Shown here: positions 1-9,100 of the stretch, piece by piece
Position numbering within the stretch: the stretch's first letter is position 1
Layout of the letters: every line of letters begins with the position of its first letter
Assembly (NCBI GenBank): GCA_030145715.1
Contig: JAIXHQ010000006.1
Coordinates: 1 to 64,000, forward strand
DNA: 64,000 nucleotides
Reading direction: 5' to 3'
From: Sphingopyxis sp.
GTDB taxonomy: Bacteria > Pseudomonadota > Alphaproteobacteria > Sphingomonadales > Sphingomonadaceae
The notes under the pieces: model-generated
What the model was told of the DNA's origin: nothing
Databases searched by the model: none
What the model saw: the letters and a program-made list of their open reading frames with translations, nothing else
Translations under genes and position numbers: made by a program

Positions 1-51
1 CAGAAAAGCCGTTGCCACTGTCATACAGTGCCGTTAAGACCCGCCCGTCGC

Positions 52-127
52 GGGGCCGTAGCTCAGATGGGAGAGCGCTGCAATCGCACTGCAGAGGTCA
101 GGGGTTCGATTCCCCTCGGCTCCACCA
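52..127 (+). tRNA. tRNA-Ala (anticodon CGC), integration target
   Basis: A full cloverleaf can be folded: the acceptor stem GGGGCCG pairs with CGGCTCC, the anticodon stem CTGCA pairs with TGCAG around the loop ATCGCAC (anticodon CGC, alanine), and the T arm is AGGGG-TTCGATT-CCCCT. CCA is encoded. From position 78 to the end the sequence is repeated exactly at 14230-14279, so the 3' half seen here was supplied by the integrated element while the gene stays intact. Confidence 0.97.
78..127 (+). repeat. attL core, 50-bp direct repeat copy 1
   Basis: This stretch is identical over 50 bp to 14230-14279. It covers the anticodon stem, T arm and acceptor 3' strand of tRNA-Ala(CGC), the usual crossover target of tyrosine recombinases. 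Identity stops at both sides (g77 versus c14229, t128 versus g14280). Confidence 0.93.
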
Positions 128-160
128 TTTTTCAATGACTTAGCGACACAGATTTATTTC

Positions 161-179
161 GTATGGAACGCGTATGGAA
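161..179 (+). repeat. Subterminal GTATGGAA repeats, probable integrase arm sites (left)
   Basis: GTATGGAA occurs at 161-168 and 172-179. The longer string GTATGGAACGCGTATG (161-176) recurs exactly at 14118-14133 inside the right end. Paired repeats in the same orientation beside both att cores are what arm-type integrase binding sites look like; the role is inferred. Confidence 0.6.
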
Positions 180-203
180 AACAGGGGCTATCCTTTGCCC
201 CTG
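178..203 (-). terminator. Rho-independent terminator after the leftmost small gene
   Basis: Read on the minus strand, CAGGGGC and GCCCCTG form a 7-bp stem with an 8-nt loop, followed directly by TTTT. It lies 7 nt past the stop codon of the 86-residue gene, so it probably ends that transcript before attL. Confidence 0.65.
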
Positions 204-209
204 CGCGCC

Positions 210-470
210 TTAGACCACGCGGACATTAAAAATGTCTTCCAGCCACACGCTCGCGCGGCTTCTGGCTTCGGCTGAGCGACCGTTGACCGCCAGCTTCATC
301 ATCACCTCCAACGCGCCCTGGTCGGCCGATGCCGCTGCTGCGTCGATCGCGCGGCTCTCGCAGTCTGCGATCGAGGGGAAGGGGAGGACGGTACCGATTG
401 GGCCGCGCGCGGGCGCGCTGGGGGTCGACCCAGTGGTGGGCGACGGGCGGAACTGGATGACATTGCTCAT
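210..470 (-). CDS. Hypothetical protein, 86 aa
   Basis: I do not recognise this protein. It is 86 residues, begins MSNVIQFRP, has a Pro/Ser/Gly-rich first 30 residues and then a probably helical, Ala-rich part that ends NVRVV. The start is set by a strong AAAGGAGAT ribosome-binding site just upstream of ATG at 470; a longer frame upstream has implausible composition and was not used. A terminator hairpin follows the stop. It is the gene nearest attL, a place that often carries cargo. Its ATG overlaps the stop of a possible upstream frame (467-694) as ATGA. Confidence 0.6.
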   Translation of the reverse strand: MSNVIQFRPSPTTGSTPSAPARGPIGTVLPFPSIADCESRAIDAAAASADQGALEVMMKLAVNGRSAEARSRASVWLEDIFNVRVV

Positions 471-694
471 GGTTGATCTCCTTTGTTGATGCCCAAAAAG
501 TCCCGAAATTCCTTGTTGATAGCAACAAAAATGTTGTCGGTTGGGTCGTCCCGCGCAAAGCCGCAGATATCCGTCGAAAGTGTTGGTGATGTTGGCCGGC
601 CGTCGAGCGTCGGTGGTTTCGTTGGTCGGTGGTGGCAGACTATCCAGACGGTCCCCGCAGGAGGCGGGGCCGCCGCGGCTATGGTCGGCGTCAT
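467..694 (-). CDS. Possible small protein, 75 aa, translationally coupled
   Basis: This is a doubtful frame of 75 codons. Its last 20 residues (FVAINKEFRDFLGINKGDQP) have ordinary protein composition, while the first half is Pro/Ala-rich. Its stop overlaps the start of the 86-aa gene as ATGA, and the ribosome-binding site for that gene lies in its final codons, which would allow translational coupling. No clear ribosome-binding site precedes its own ATG at 694. It may be a leader region rather than a gene. Confidence 0.3.
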   Translation of the reverse strand: MTPTIAAAAPPPAGTVWIVCHHRPTKPPTLDGRPTSPTLSTDICGFARDDPTDNIFVAINKEFRDFLGINKGDQP

Positions 695-925
695 CAATGG
701 CGTTCAGCTGGCTGGCGATCACGCGGCGCGCCAGGCTGGGCAGGGGGTGGCGATCGACCCGTGGCAGGGGTGCCGCATCCCGAACCGCACCCCGGCGGGG
801 GCACCCGCGCCGCCTCGCCAAAATCTATTTCAGCGCCCCGCGCTAAATTTTTTTTTGGCGAAATCAGTGGGACATATTGTCTCCATCTATTGCGCACGAA
901 TCCTGACGTGTCGTATTGTCGCCGC
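471..925. other. 455-bp region between divergent small genes of the element
   Basis: Apart from the doubtful 75-codon frame (467-694) I see no gene here. AGCGC-CCC-GCGCT (832-844) is followed by AAA and nine T, which looks like a plus-strand terminator. GACA-TAT-TGTC (871-881) is a short dyad upstream of the gene at 926 and could be an operator. The region probably holds divergent promoters. Confidence 0.4.
832..856 (+). terminator. Terminator-like hairpin with T9 tract
   Basis: A 5-bp stem AGCGC/GCGCT with a 3-nt loop is followed by AAA and a run of nine T. No plus-strand gene ends just before it, so it may insulate the gene at 926 from read-through out of the tRNA. The stem is short. Confidence 0.35.
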
Positions 926-1561
926 ATGACGCAGGAAATATCACAACCTAGGCTCAAGCGGATCGGCCGGGCGTTGCTCCGAGGCGAAGCGTGGGCGAGC
1001 GAAGACGCCGACAGGGCGGGGCTCGCGCTTGACGAGGTTATTGATCGCGCGCGCGCGGCAGTCGCGCCCAAGCCGAAACAGCCGGTAGGTCGCTCCAAAA
1101 GAGATTTACTCGCAATCATAAACGAGCATTACGAACCGCAGCCCTACGGCCCGGTCAAACCGGTTCCTATTAAATCATTGAACCATATTTTCCTGATGGT
1201 CGAGGCGATGAAGGTCTTGCACGCAAAGCCCGGTAAACGCGGAGCCCGACCAAAGAAGCTGACGGACTTCGAGGCATATGAGCGGTTCGTTGTCGCGATC
1301 GGCGAGCCGACAAAACCATTCGGCGACGAAAAGTCGGATATCCCGCTAAACGCCACCCATCTCAAGAATTTGCGTTACCGCATGGCCTGCGATCTCCGGA
1401 TCAGGACAGGAGGAACGGTCACGATCCGCGAGGTGAAGCGATGGCGAAAGCCGCGGCGGTTTGCGGCTTATAGCCGGCTAGTCGCTGGCCTTAAGCCGGA
1501 ATGCGGCGTCGATGAGGTTCACCGTAGTAGGGCGGACCGAGGGCTTCGGCGATCAGCTTGA
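926..1561 (+). CDS. Hypothetical protein of the mobile element, 211 aa
   Basis: I do not recognise this protein. It is 211 residues, basic and probably soluble. It starts MTQEISQPRLKRIGRALLRG and has a Lys/Arg-rich middle (GKRGARPKKL) and a very basic C-terminus (RHSRADRG-like, many Arg). The charge suggests nucleic-acid binding, which is inference only. The ATG at 926 lacks a good ribosome-binding site. Upstream lies a short GACATATTGTC dyad. The secreted-protein genes follow on the same strand. Confidence 0.55.
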   Translation: MTQEISQPRLKRIGRALLRGEAWASEDADRAGLALDEVIDRARAAVAPKPKQPVGRSKRDLLAIINEHYEPQPYGPVKPVPIKSLNHIFLMVEAMKVLHAKPGKRGARPKKLTDFEAYERFVVAIGEPTKPFGDEKSDIPLNATHLKNLRYRMACDLRIRTGGTVTIREVKRWRKPRRFAAYSRLVAGLKPECGVDEVHRSRADRGLRRSA

Positions 1562-1617
1562 GGTGCCGCCCTTGATGTGCGCATAACAAAACAGACTGCC
1601 GAGGGGGAGGGATTGGA

Positions 1618-1878
1618 ATGTTGAGGAAATTTGCAGCTTCTGCTGCATTAGTCGCTTGCATCTTAAGCGGCCCGGCATCTGCGTCAGAATGCAGCGACGC
1701 TCGGGAAAGCTACAATGCCGCGCTCGATGGCATCTCTTATGCGCTCCGTCGATACACCAACTGCCTGAATTCGGCGGACGGGTCTGACGACTGCTCGACG
1801 GAGTTTCGCCGGTTAAAATATGCACAGGACGAGTTCGAAAGCGCGGTAAGCGCAATAAGCTCGTATTGCAGATATTAG
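1618..1878 (+). CDS. Small secreted cysteine-containing protein, 86 aa
   Basis: The first 22 residues form a clear Sec signal peptide (MLRKF, a hydrophobic core, cleavage after ASA). The mature part is about 63 residues with four cysteines, which could form two disulfides in the periplasm, and looks helical (ESYNAALDGISYALRRY). A strong GGGGAGGGATTGG ribosome-binding site precedes ATG at 1618. I do not recognise the family. It is the first of four consecutive exported proteins on this strand. Confidence 0.65.
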   Translation: MLRKFAASAALVACILSGPASASECSDARESYNAALDGISYALRRYTNCLNSADGSDDCSTEFRRLKYAQDEFESAVSAISSYCRY

Positions 1879-1975
1879 GTGATTTGCTTCACGTGCGTCG
1901 CAAGCTGAAAGCAGGTTTTGCCGCTCACGGTGAGGATAGAAAAACCCGGAACCTTATTGCCGCTAAGGGCCACGA

Positions 1976-2410
1976 ATGATCCTATCGTTGCTATTTGCGG
2001 CGGCCTTCGTCGTCCCTGCTGGCCAATCATTCAATTGCACGCCCACAGCGGTGTGGGATGGTGACGGCCCGATCTGGTGCGCCGAGGGGCCGCATGTTCG
2101 CCTGTCGGGCATCGCGGCGCGCGAAATGGATGGGACGTGTCGTGCAGGGCATCCATGCCCTTCTGCGGACGCTATCGCTGCTCGCGATCATCTGGTGGCA
2201 TTGCTGGGCAAGCGCGGCGGTGTCCGGCCGACCGGCCATATTTCAGTGACCGGCCCGACGATGATCTGCCTATCGGCTGGTGGCGCCGGTGGCACGCGCA
2301 CCGCGGCATTCTGCTCATCGGCTCGATCTGGTGATATTTCCTGCGCGATGGTCCGCGATGGTTATGCGGCTCGCTGGGATCGGTACTGGCAGCGCCATCG
2401 CTGCGATTGA
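1976..2410 (+). CDS. Secreted staphylococcal-nuclease-like (thermonuclease family) protein
   Basis: This is a 144-residue protein with an N-terminal signal peptide. It shows the SNase-fold pattern: VWDGDG, then VRLSGIAARE (counterparts of the catalytic Arg and Glu of the VRL-x-GIDAPE motif), a later GTRTAAFC and the usual end ISCAMVRDGYAARWDRYW. The Asp of GIDAPE, a calcium ligand in the staphylococcal enzyme, is Ala here, so activity is uncertain. Several cysteines fit a periplasmic location. A ribosome-binding site (AAGGG) precedes ATG at 1976. The next gene encodes an excalibur-like domain, which in other proteins is fused to SNase domains. Confidence 0.75.
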   Translation: MILSLLFAAAFVVPAGQSFNCTPTAVWDGDGPIWCAEGPHVRLSGIAAREMDGTCRAGHPCPSADAIAARDHLVALLGKRGGVRPTGHISVTGPTMICLSAGGAGGTRTAAFCSSARSGDISCAMVRDGYAARWDRYWQRHRCD

Positions 2411-2463
2411 CCGTCTTCTGATTTGTTAACAGCCCTGTGTCATAGTCATCACGGGGGGATGAA

Positions 2464-2769
2464 ATGCGACATACCGTTATCTGCGCTGCTGCTGTTCTAT
2501 CGCTATCGCCAGCACCGACCAACGCCCACGGCGGAGGCTTGGCCGCCGACGGCTGTCACAACGATCGCAAGAACGGCGGCCGGCATTGTCATCGTGCACC
2601 CGCCCGATCCGCTCCATCGGCGGACCGTCCCCAACGACTGTCGGGTGGCAACGCCTATTTCGCAAATTGCACTGCCGCGCGCGCTGCTGGTGCGGCGCCG
2701 GTCCGCCGTGGCGATGCCGGATATGCCCGGCACCTCGATCGCGACGGGGATGGTGTCGGATGCGAGTGA
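2464..2769 (+). CDS. Secreted excalibur-domain calcium-binding protein, 101 aa
   Basis: After a signal peptide ending near TNA, the protein has an HGGGLAADGCH...GGRHCH segment and then the excalibur pattern YFANCTAARAAGAAPVRRGD ending in LDRDGDGVGCE. The DxDxDG loop plus paired Cys is the extracellular calcium-binding excalibur motif. A strong GGGGGG ribosome-binding site lies upstream of ATG at 2464. Its end overlaps the lipoprotein gene by 10 nt, so the two are co-translated. It probably works outside the cytoplasm, perhaps with the SNase-like neighbour. Confidence 0.8.
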   Translation: MRHTVICAAAVLSLSPAPTNAHGGGLAADGCHNDRKNGGRHCHRAPARSAPSADRPQRLSGGNAYFANCTAARAAGAAPVRRGDAGYARHLDRDGDGVGCE

Positions 2770-3116
2770 TTGTCGCCGCTATGGCGCTGGCGTTGCTCGC
2801 CGGATGCGGCCCTTCCACGGATGATTTGCAAGAGCAGATTGACGAAGCCGAAAGCCAGATAAGCGAGCTGACCGATGAACTGGCCGCGGAGACGGCAAAG
2901 ATCGAAGATGCCACTGAAAAGCTGGGAGACGCTCAACAGCAACTCGCCACTCTGCAAAGCGCCATCTCGAACCTCGACGGCGAAAGCTCGCGTTTCGAGC
3001 ATGACAGCTGGCGATCAGTCGTGCCGGACGTGCAGAGCGGCACGGACGACGTGGACGCGAGCGCGGCCGAGCTAAGCAGTCGGCTCGACGATATCGGCAC
3101 CGCTCTTGAGCAATGA
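2760..3116 (+). CDS. Small coiled-coil lipoprotein, 118 aa
   Basis: The protein begins MRVIVAAMALALLAGC, a signal peptide with lipobox LAGC and lipidated Cys16. Residues 20-80 are a long heptad-rich coiled coil (EQIDEAESQISELTDELAAE...). The end is acidic and helical. It overlaps the excalibur gene by 10 nt. Outer-membrane spanin subunits are small lipoproteins too, but no partner holin or inner-membrane spanin is seen. A structural or exclusion role at the envelope is possible. Confidence 0.7.
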   Translation: MRVIVAAMALALLAGCGPSTDDLQEQIDEAESQISELTDELAAETAKIEDATEKLGDAQQQLATLQSAISNLDGESSRFEHDSWRSVVPDVQSGTDDVDASAAELSSRLDDIGTALEQ

Positions 3117-3129
3117 TCGGCGATGACCG

Positions 3130-6100
3130 CTACAGGATATATTTGCTCGCCACGTCATCTTTGCCCTTCTTCTTGGGCGGTCCGGTAATTTCGCCCGTCT
3201 CGGGATCGGTGACGCTGCCCTTCTCGCCAATCAGCTTCTCAGCGAAAGCGTCAGCGGTCGTCGTCGATGTCACCGCCATTGTAGCGAGCCCGGCCGCGCC
3301 GCTGATGTACGAGCCGCCGGGGATGAACTGCAGCGCCATCCCGGCACCGGGGCCGATGCCGAGGCGATAGATCGCCTTGGCTCGGTTATACTCCGCGGTG
3401 TTGGTCTTCTCGCTGTTGCGCACCGAGGTGGTGCCGATGGCATCGACCTGCTGCACGATGTTGGACAGCGCGGGGCCTGAAAGATTTGACGCGGCGGACC
3501 CGCTGTATTTGTAGCCGGCATAAGCCTGAATGATCGGATCGAGCGGTGTCGCGAAGGTCCGGCCCATCGCAGTCGTGATCAAATAGCCAGCCAGTTCGTC
3601 CTTCTCGTCGAGCTCCTTCCACCTCTCCTGGTCGAACAAGAACATGCGAACGGTCGACACCAGTAGCTGGCCGGCCACCAGCGCCGCGGCGCTCGCGAGC
3701 AACCCGCCCGCGACTTGCGGCGCGATAGCCGCTGCGGCTTTGGCATTTGCCGTTGCCTTACCGTCGCCGACATCCAAAGCGATGTCGCGGCGCCGCTCAT
3801 ATTGCCGGCCAACCCGGATCGCTGAGCCCTTGATGATGTTCCGATAGAACTCATAATTGAATGACATGATGCCGTAGGCCAGGCGGCCGAAAGCGCTGCT
3901 TGCCGCCTCCGGTCGCGACATGACAGTGGGGGACTGGATCGACCCTTTCACGAAGCGGTCAATGGCTGTGATCCAGTCGCGGGTGAACGGGTCGCCTTCG
4001 GCGAAGTCGGCCGGCGTGGGCAGGCTGTCGAAAGCGCGCACCCGTTTAGCGAACGCGTCGGGATCAGACACGCCATACTCTTCAAGACGAGCGATGGCGT
4101 CGGCCCGGCGAATATGGGCTTTCGAACCCGGAGCCGCGCTGGCGCCATCGACAACCCAGCCGCTCATGCAATCGAGGAAGGCGTGCGCGGCGCCGACCAT
4201 CTGCCCCTGCTGTGCCCGCGTAAGCGCGACCAAGCCGGTGTTGTAGAACATGCGGGTCGCAGCATCCGACAAGAAGGTGTCATTGGCGTAGGAGCCGCCA
4301 TAGCGCTCAGTGAGCACGTTGTGGCCGCCGCGGTCGCTGACGATACCGGCGAAGCGTGCGAGGTCCGCTCGCGCCCTCGATCCGTCGGTTTTGACGATGG
4401 ACGCCAGCAAATCGCCTGTCGCCTTGAAGGCAAATTTCGCATTGCCAGCGTGAAGCCCGGCGGTGACGCTCTCGGACATCGACGACCAAACGGCGCGCGG
4501 AAGCAAAGAAATCGTGCCCCATATAACGTGGATCGCTTCGAAGGCCCAATTGACGCCGGGCGGCAATTTGCTGACCGACCGGCCGGTCACGACATCGAAG
4601 ATGGCGCGCACCTGATCCTGGCCGACGGCGGACACCCCCTCTTTGCCCATCTGCGCAAACAGCGCATCGATCTTCTTGTTGTCGGCGCCGAAGCGCTCGG
4701 CATATTCGATCCGCCGTGCGACCTTGCCGCTGTAGAGCATCATGACGTGCACCGGATCGCGTACCATATATTTCTCAAGCAGCTTGTCCGCCTCGGGCGG
4801 CAACTCGCGGCCTTTGAGGAATTTGCCGTCGGGACCACGGCTGTCGACTTCGTGCGGGTTTGAGCCCTGAATCTTCAACAACCAATCGGCAGCGGCCTGC
4901 TTCGACCATGCGGCTTGAACCGCATCGTAAAGGTCGCCGAACGCCTCGCTCAATTGTTCGTCGAGCGCCGCAACCTCTCCCTGCATCGTGCCGGCATCTT
5001 CGCCCGCTTTTTCGGCCGCAGCAATTGCGCGGTTCAGGCTGGTGATCTGCTTCCTGATCTTCGCAAATGCCTTGTAGGGGTCGACGACGCCATCATGGCC
5101 GTTCCGGGACAGGTCGCGCGCTGCGGCCAGAAAGGTTTGCAGAGCTTCGTCGTCCGCGAGAACAGCATCGCTATCGCCCCACTGCCGCTCGAAGGCGATC
5201 TTGTATGCCTTTGCCGCTTGGGCCAGAAAGCCCGCCTCGTCGCTGCCGATGATTGCGTCATCGTAGAGGCGCTGCAAATAACCGTTGCGCGCATAGCCGA
5301 CATCGATCCCGGCGCGCTGCATGTCGTAGAATATCCTGTCGGAAAGCTTGCGGAGGCCAGCCGCTAGGGTCTGCATTGGCTTGCTACCGGCCGCCGTCTC
5401 CGCGCTGATCAACAGGTCGCGAAGATGATCGCTATCCTCGATCGACAGCTCGCGCGTTCGCAATTTGTAGCCGAGCGCCTCATTATAATTCCCGACCAAT
5501 AGGCTGATGACATTCTGGTATTGGTTCATGCGAAGCTCGGTCGCCCGCAAATAGTCGCTGCCGGGCGATTTATCTCCAGCGGTGTGCGTCAGCATGTTGT
5601 GCAGTTTGAGCACCGACGGGGCGTCATATCGGCGGCCGATCATCTTCAACCGGGCCGTCATGCCATATTTGAAGAACGACAAGGCGTCGTGCATGTTGCG
5701 AAGGATTGAGGCATCGGCGCTGGCGGGCCTATCGCGCAGCCGCTTGCGGCGCGCCTCGCTGCGCGACCAGATTGCATCCCATTCCCGACCGATCGCCGAT
5801 CGGAAGATGTTGCGCTCGCGCGGGGCGACCGTCTCGGGTTGTTCGAACGGGTTGAGGCTCGCCTTGTTGGCCGGGTCCGGCATAGCCGCAGCGCCCGCGC
5901 CGAGCGTCTCTTGCGTGGCGATGTGCGCGAAGATGTTGTCGAACGCGTCAAAAATCCGCAGGCGCTCGGTCCCCTTGGGAAACGTCATCGCGAAGCGCTC
6001 ATCGGCCTCGCTCAAATATGCTGCATCGCCCTTGCCGATGAACTCCGTCGACATGCCGGCGCTTTCGGCCTTGTAGGAAACATAGGCTTCGAACGCCCGG

Positions 6101-9100
6101 GCAAGCATTTCGGTCGGGCTCGTCCAATATTCCTGAGTGCCTGCCTTGTTGCCGAAGGCCTTGGACAGCTTGGCGAAATCGGACGTGAGCCCGCGCGGCT
6201 TCGCGTTGCCGGCCGTGATATTGTCGATCTGCCGCTGCAATTCGGCGCGCACCTTGTCACTGCTGGTCTTGGCAATCTTGGCTTCGAGATCCATTACGCG
6301 CGTAGCCAGCCCTGCCTTGTCGAAAAACATCGTGTTGAGAAGATGGATGAACCCATCGCGGATATCGCGGTTCGGTATCCCGTCAGCATCGGCGAGATTT
6401 TCGCCCATCTGGCGGATGGCGCCACTCAGCCCGCGGCCGGTGCTGTCGTTCTCCGTCGACCCGAGATTTGCGAGCAGATGGTAATCGAGCGCGTGACCCC
6501 ATTCGTGCGCGAAGCTGTTGCTGCGGCGGGGAAGGCCGATCATGTTTGTGCCTGGCTGGAACCAGCCTAGCGCCCGCGCCTGCTTTTCAATGGTCAGCCC
6601 GAGCTTCCCGCCGAGCGACATACCGCGCGCGGGAATGCCGAGGACCGCGGCCATGCCCTGCACGTTTTGCAGCATATCGAGCATCTGGTCGATCGCAAAG
6701 CGGGCTTGCACGCCGGGCTGCACATCAACAGTGATACCGAAAGCCTCCTTCACGGCCCGTTTCAGCAAAAAGATTTGGCGCGGGGCGGGGAGCAAGACAA
6801 ACTTGTCAGGGTCCATGTCGAGCGAGGTGCGCACAATGCCGGCGAAGAATGACGGGCGATCGGTGAAGCTGCGGCTCAAGAATTCGGGATCGTAGCCCGC
6901 GCGGTCTTCAAGCGGATACGACGCGCGGTCTATGTCGGGCGTGTCGATATCGGGGATATCGTCATCGTTGGCCGCTTGAGCCTCGGGCTGATCGCTGCGC
7001 ACCCCATCTGGCGCCGATTCCTCCGCGCCAGCGTCGGCGGCGGTCGCGAGAAGGTCCGCTTCATGCTGATGCTCGATCGCCGCGGCGTACAGATCGGCCG
7101 GTGTCGGCGGCGCTGCATTGCCGAACAGGTCAGCGTCGGCACGCTGCTCACTCGCCAACTCGGCATAGCTGCGCAGGATACCAGCCACCTTGTTCCGGCC
7201 GGCCGCGCGCCGTAGGTTGCCGTCATAGAACGATCGAATGATCTTCTCGACGAGCGGATCGATCTGGTTGAAGGCGTCGCGCTGCGCGAACACGTCGCTG
7301 ATCTTCTCGCCCTGCGCGCGGGCATCGGCAATCAGCCCGATCGCTTCGAGCACCTTGTCGGTCAGGTCATATTGCTTGTCGACGGTGCCATCCTGCATCG
7401 CCTCGGTCATCTTGCCCCAATCGGCTGCGACCTCGGACAGCGCGCCGGTCAGCGTGCGCGTCTGGTTGTCGGTGTTCTCCATCGCCTTCGACAGAAACCG
7501 CTTGGCCGCGGGCGAGCCATTGCCGAACGCGCGCGCCAGCATGGCGTTCTCGATCCGCGCGACGCCGGCGGTCGACAGGTTGCCCTTGTCGTCCATGAAG
7601 GTCGAACGCTGGCCGTCGGGCACGGCGTCGATGAACTTGCGCACGAAGTCGCCGTTGCGCTGCGAAGTGAGCGCGCCGCCCATGTAGGAGGTGAAGACTT
7701 CGGGCGTCAGAATGTCGCTCGCGTCCTGCGCCGCGCGCTCCGGCGCCGATAGCTCCTGCTTGGTGTCGCTGTTCGATCCGGTGATGAAATTGCGCAGCGT
7801 TGCGTCGTCCATCTCCGTTACACGGCGGCGGATCAGGATCGGTCGCTCGATGCCCGTCGTATCGAAGCCCTGGCTTTCGATATAATCGCGATACGCCTGC
7901 GCCGCTTCGGGGCGCTCGTCGAACACGCGATTGATTGCGAGCACACGGCCATTGCCGCTCTCGATCGTGCCATCCGGCCCGATGATCGGTGCGCCGCGGT
8001 CTGTGTAATTGTCATCGCCTAGCTGCTCGGGATCGAACTTGCCGACGATGGCCATGATCTGCGCCTCGCTCGCGGCGCGGTCGCGATCCCGGTTCTGCTT
8101 CGAGCCCTCGGCCTGCGTGATGTCGTCGGCGTTCACCAGCTCCATCCGCACATCGATCTTGCCGCCGGTCGGGATCGTGACCCGGCGCGTTCCCTCGCGC
8201 GCTGCGATCGGCGCTTTGGCCGTGACGGTCGCCTTAGCGGGCTCGGGCTGCTCGACGACAGGCGCGGGGGTGACAGCTTTTGTCACCTCTGCCGGTGCAG
8301 GCTCTTTAATGGGCGGCTGTTCGACCGCTGCGGGAGGCGCAACAGGGGCGACGGGCTTCGGTGCTGCCTTCGGCGCCTCTGGCGTCGTGGTGGCCGCTGG
8401 CGCGGCTGTCTCGCCCACCTTGGCGACGAACGAACGCGATCCGTCCTTATCGGTGGCGGTGACGGTGCGCCCAGCGGGTTCGACGCGATATGGCGCTTCC
8501 GTCGGCGCGGGCGGTGCCGCTTCGACGCGCGGGCGGAAAGCGTCGACCGCAATCGCATTCGCCAGCGGCGAGAAGGCTTGTGCATCCGCGCGCTCGGCAA
8601 GGACGTCACGCACCTTGGCGACACCGGCGCCCGCGGCATTGGGGATTTCTGTCATGCCGGTGCGAAGCGCAGGCCCAAGAATGCCGCCAGTGATTGCTCC
8701 GCGCCCCGCCTGCGACAAACCTTCATCCAGATCGAAACCGCGATCGGTTCCTAGTGAACCGCCCGTATATTCGGCAAAGCTTTGTACGCCCTCTGTCGCA
8801 GCCTCGGACACTGCGCTCCCGCCGAGCCGTACCATCAGGTTGCCGCCCAAGTCGCCGCCGAGATATTTCGTGCCGAGCTTTTCAGCCAGCGTGCTGACCG
8901 CTGCCGCTGGCAATGCCTTGGCAACATCAGTTAGCGTTGCCGTGCCTGTGCCATTGTTCTCCGCGCGGTTCTGGCCAATGTTGCCAGCATTGCTCGTTAG
9001 ATATGATGCGATGCTGAGAGGGTTTGTCATGCCGAGCATGTCGACAGAGGCACCCGCGCTCTGCTCGGCGATGAAACTGCCCAGCTTCCCCAGGCTGAAA

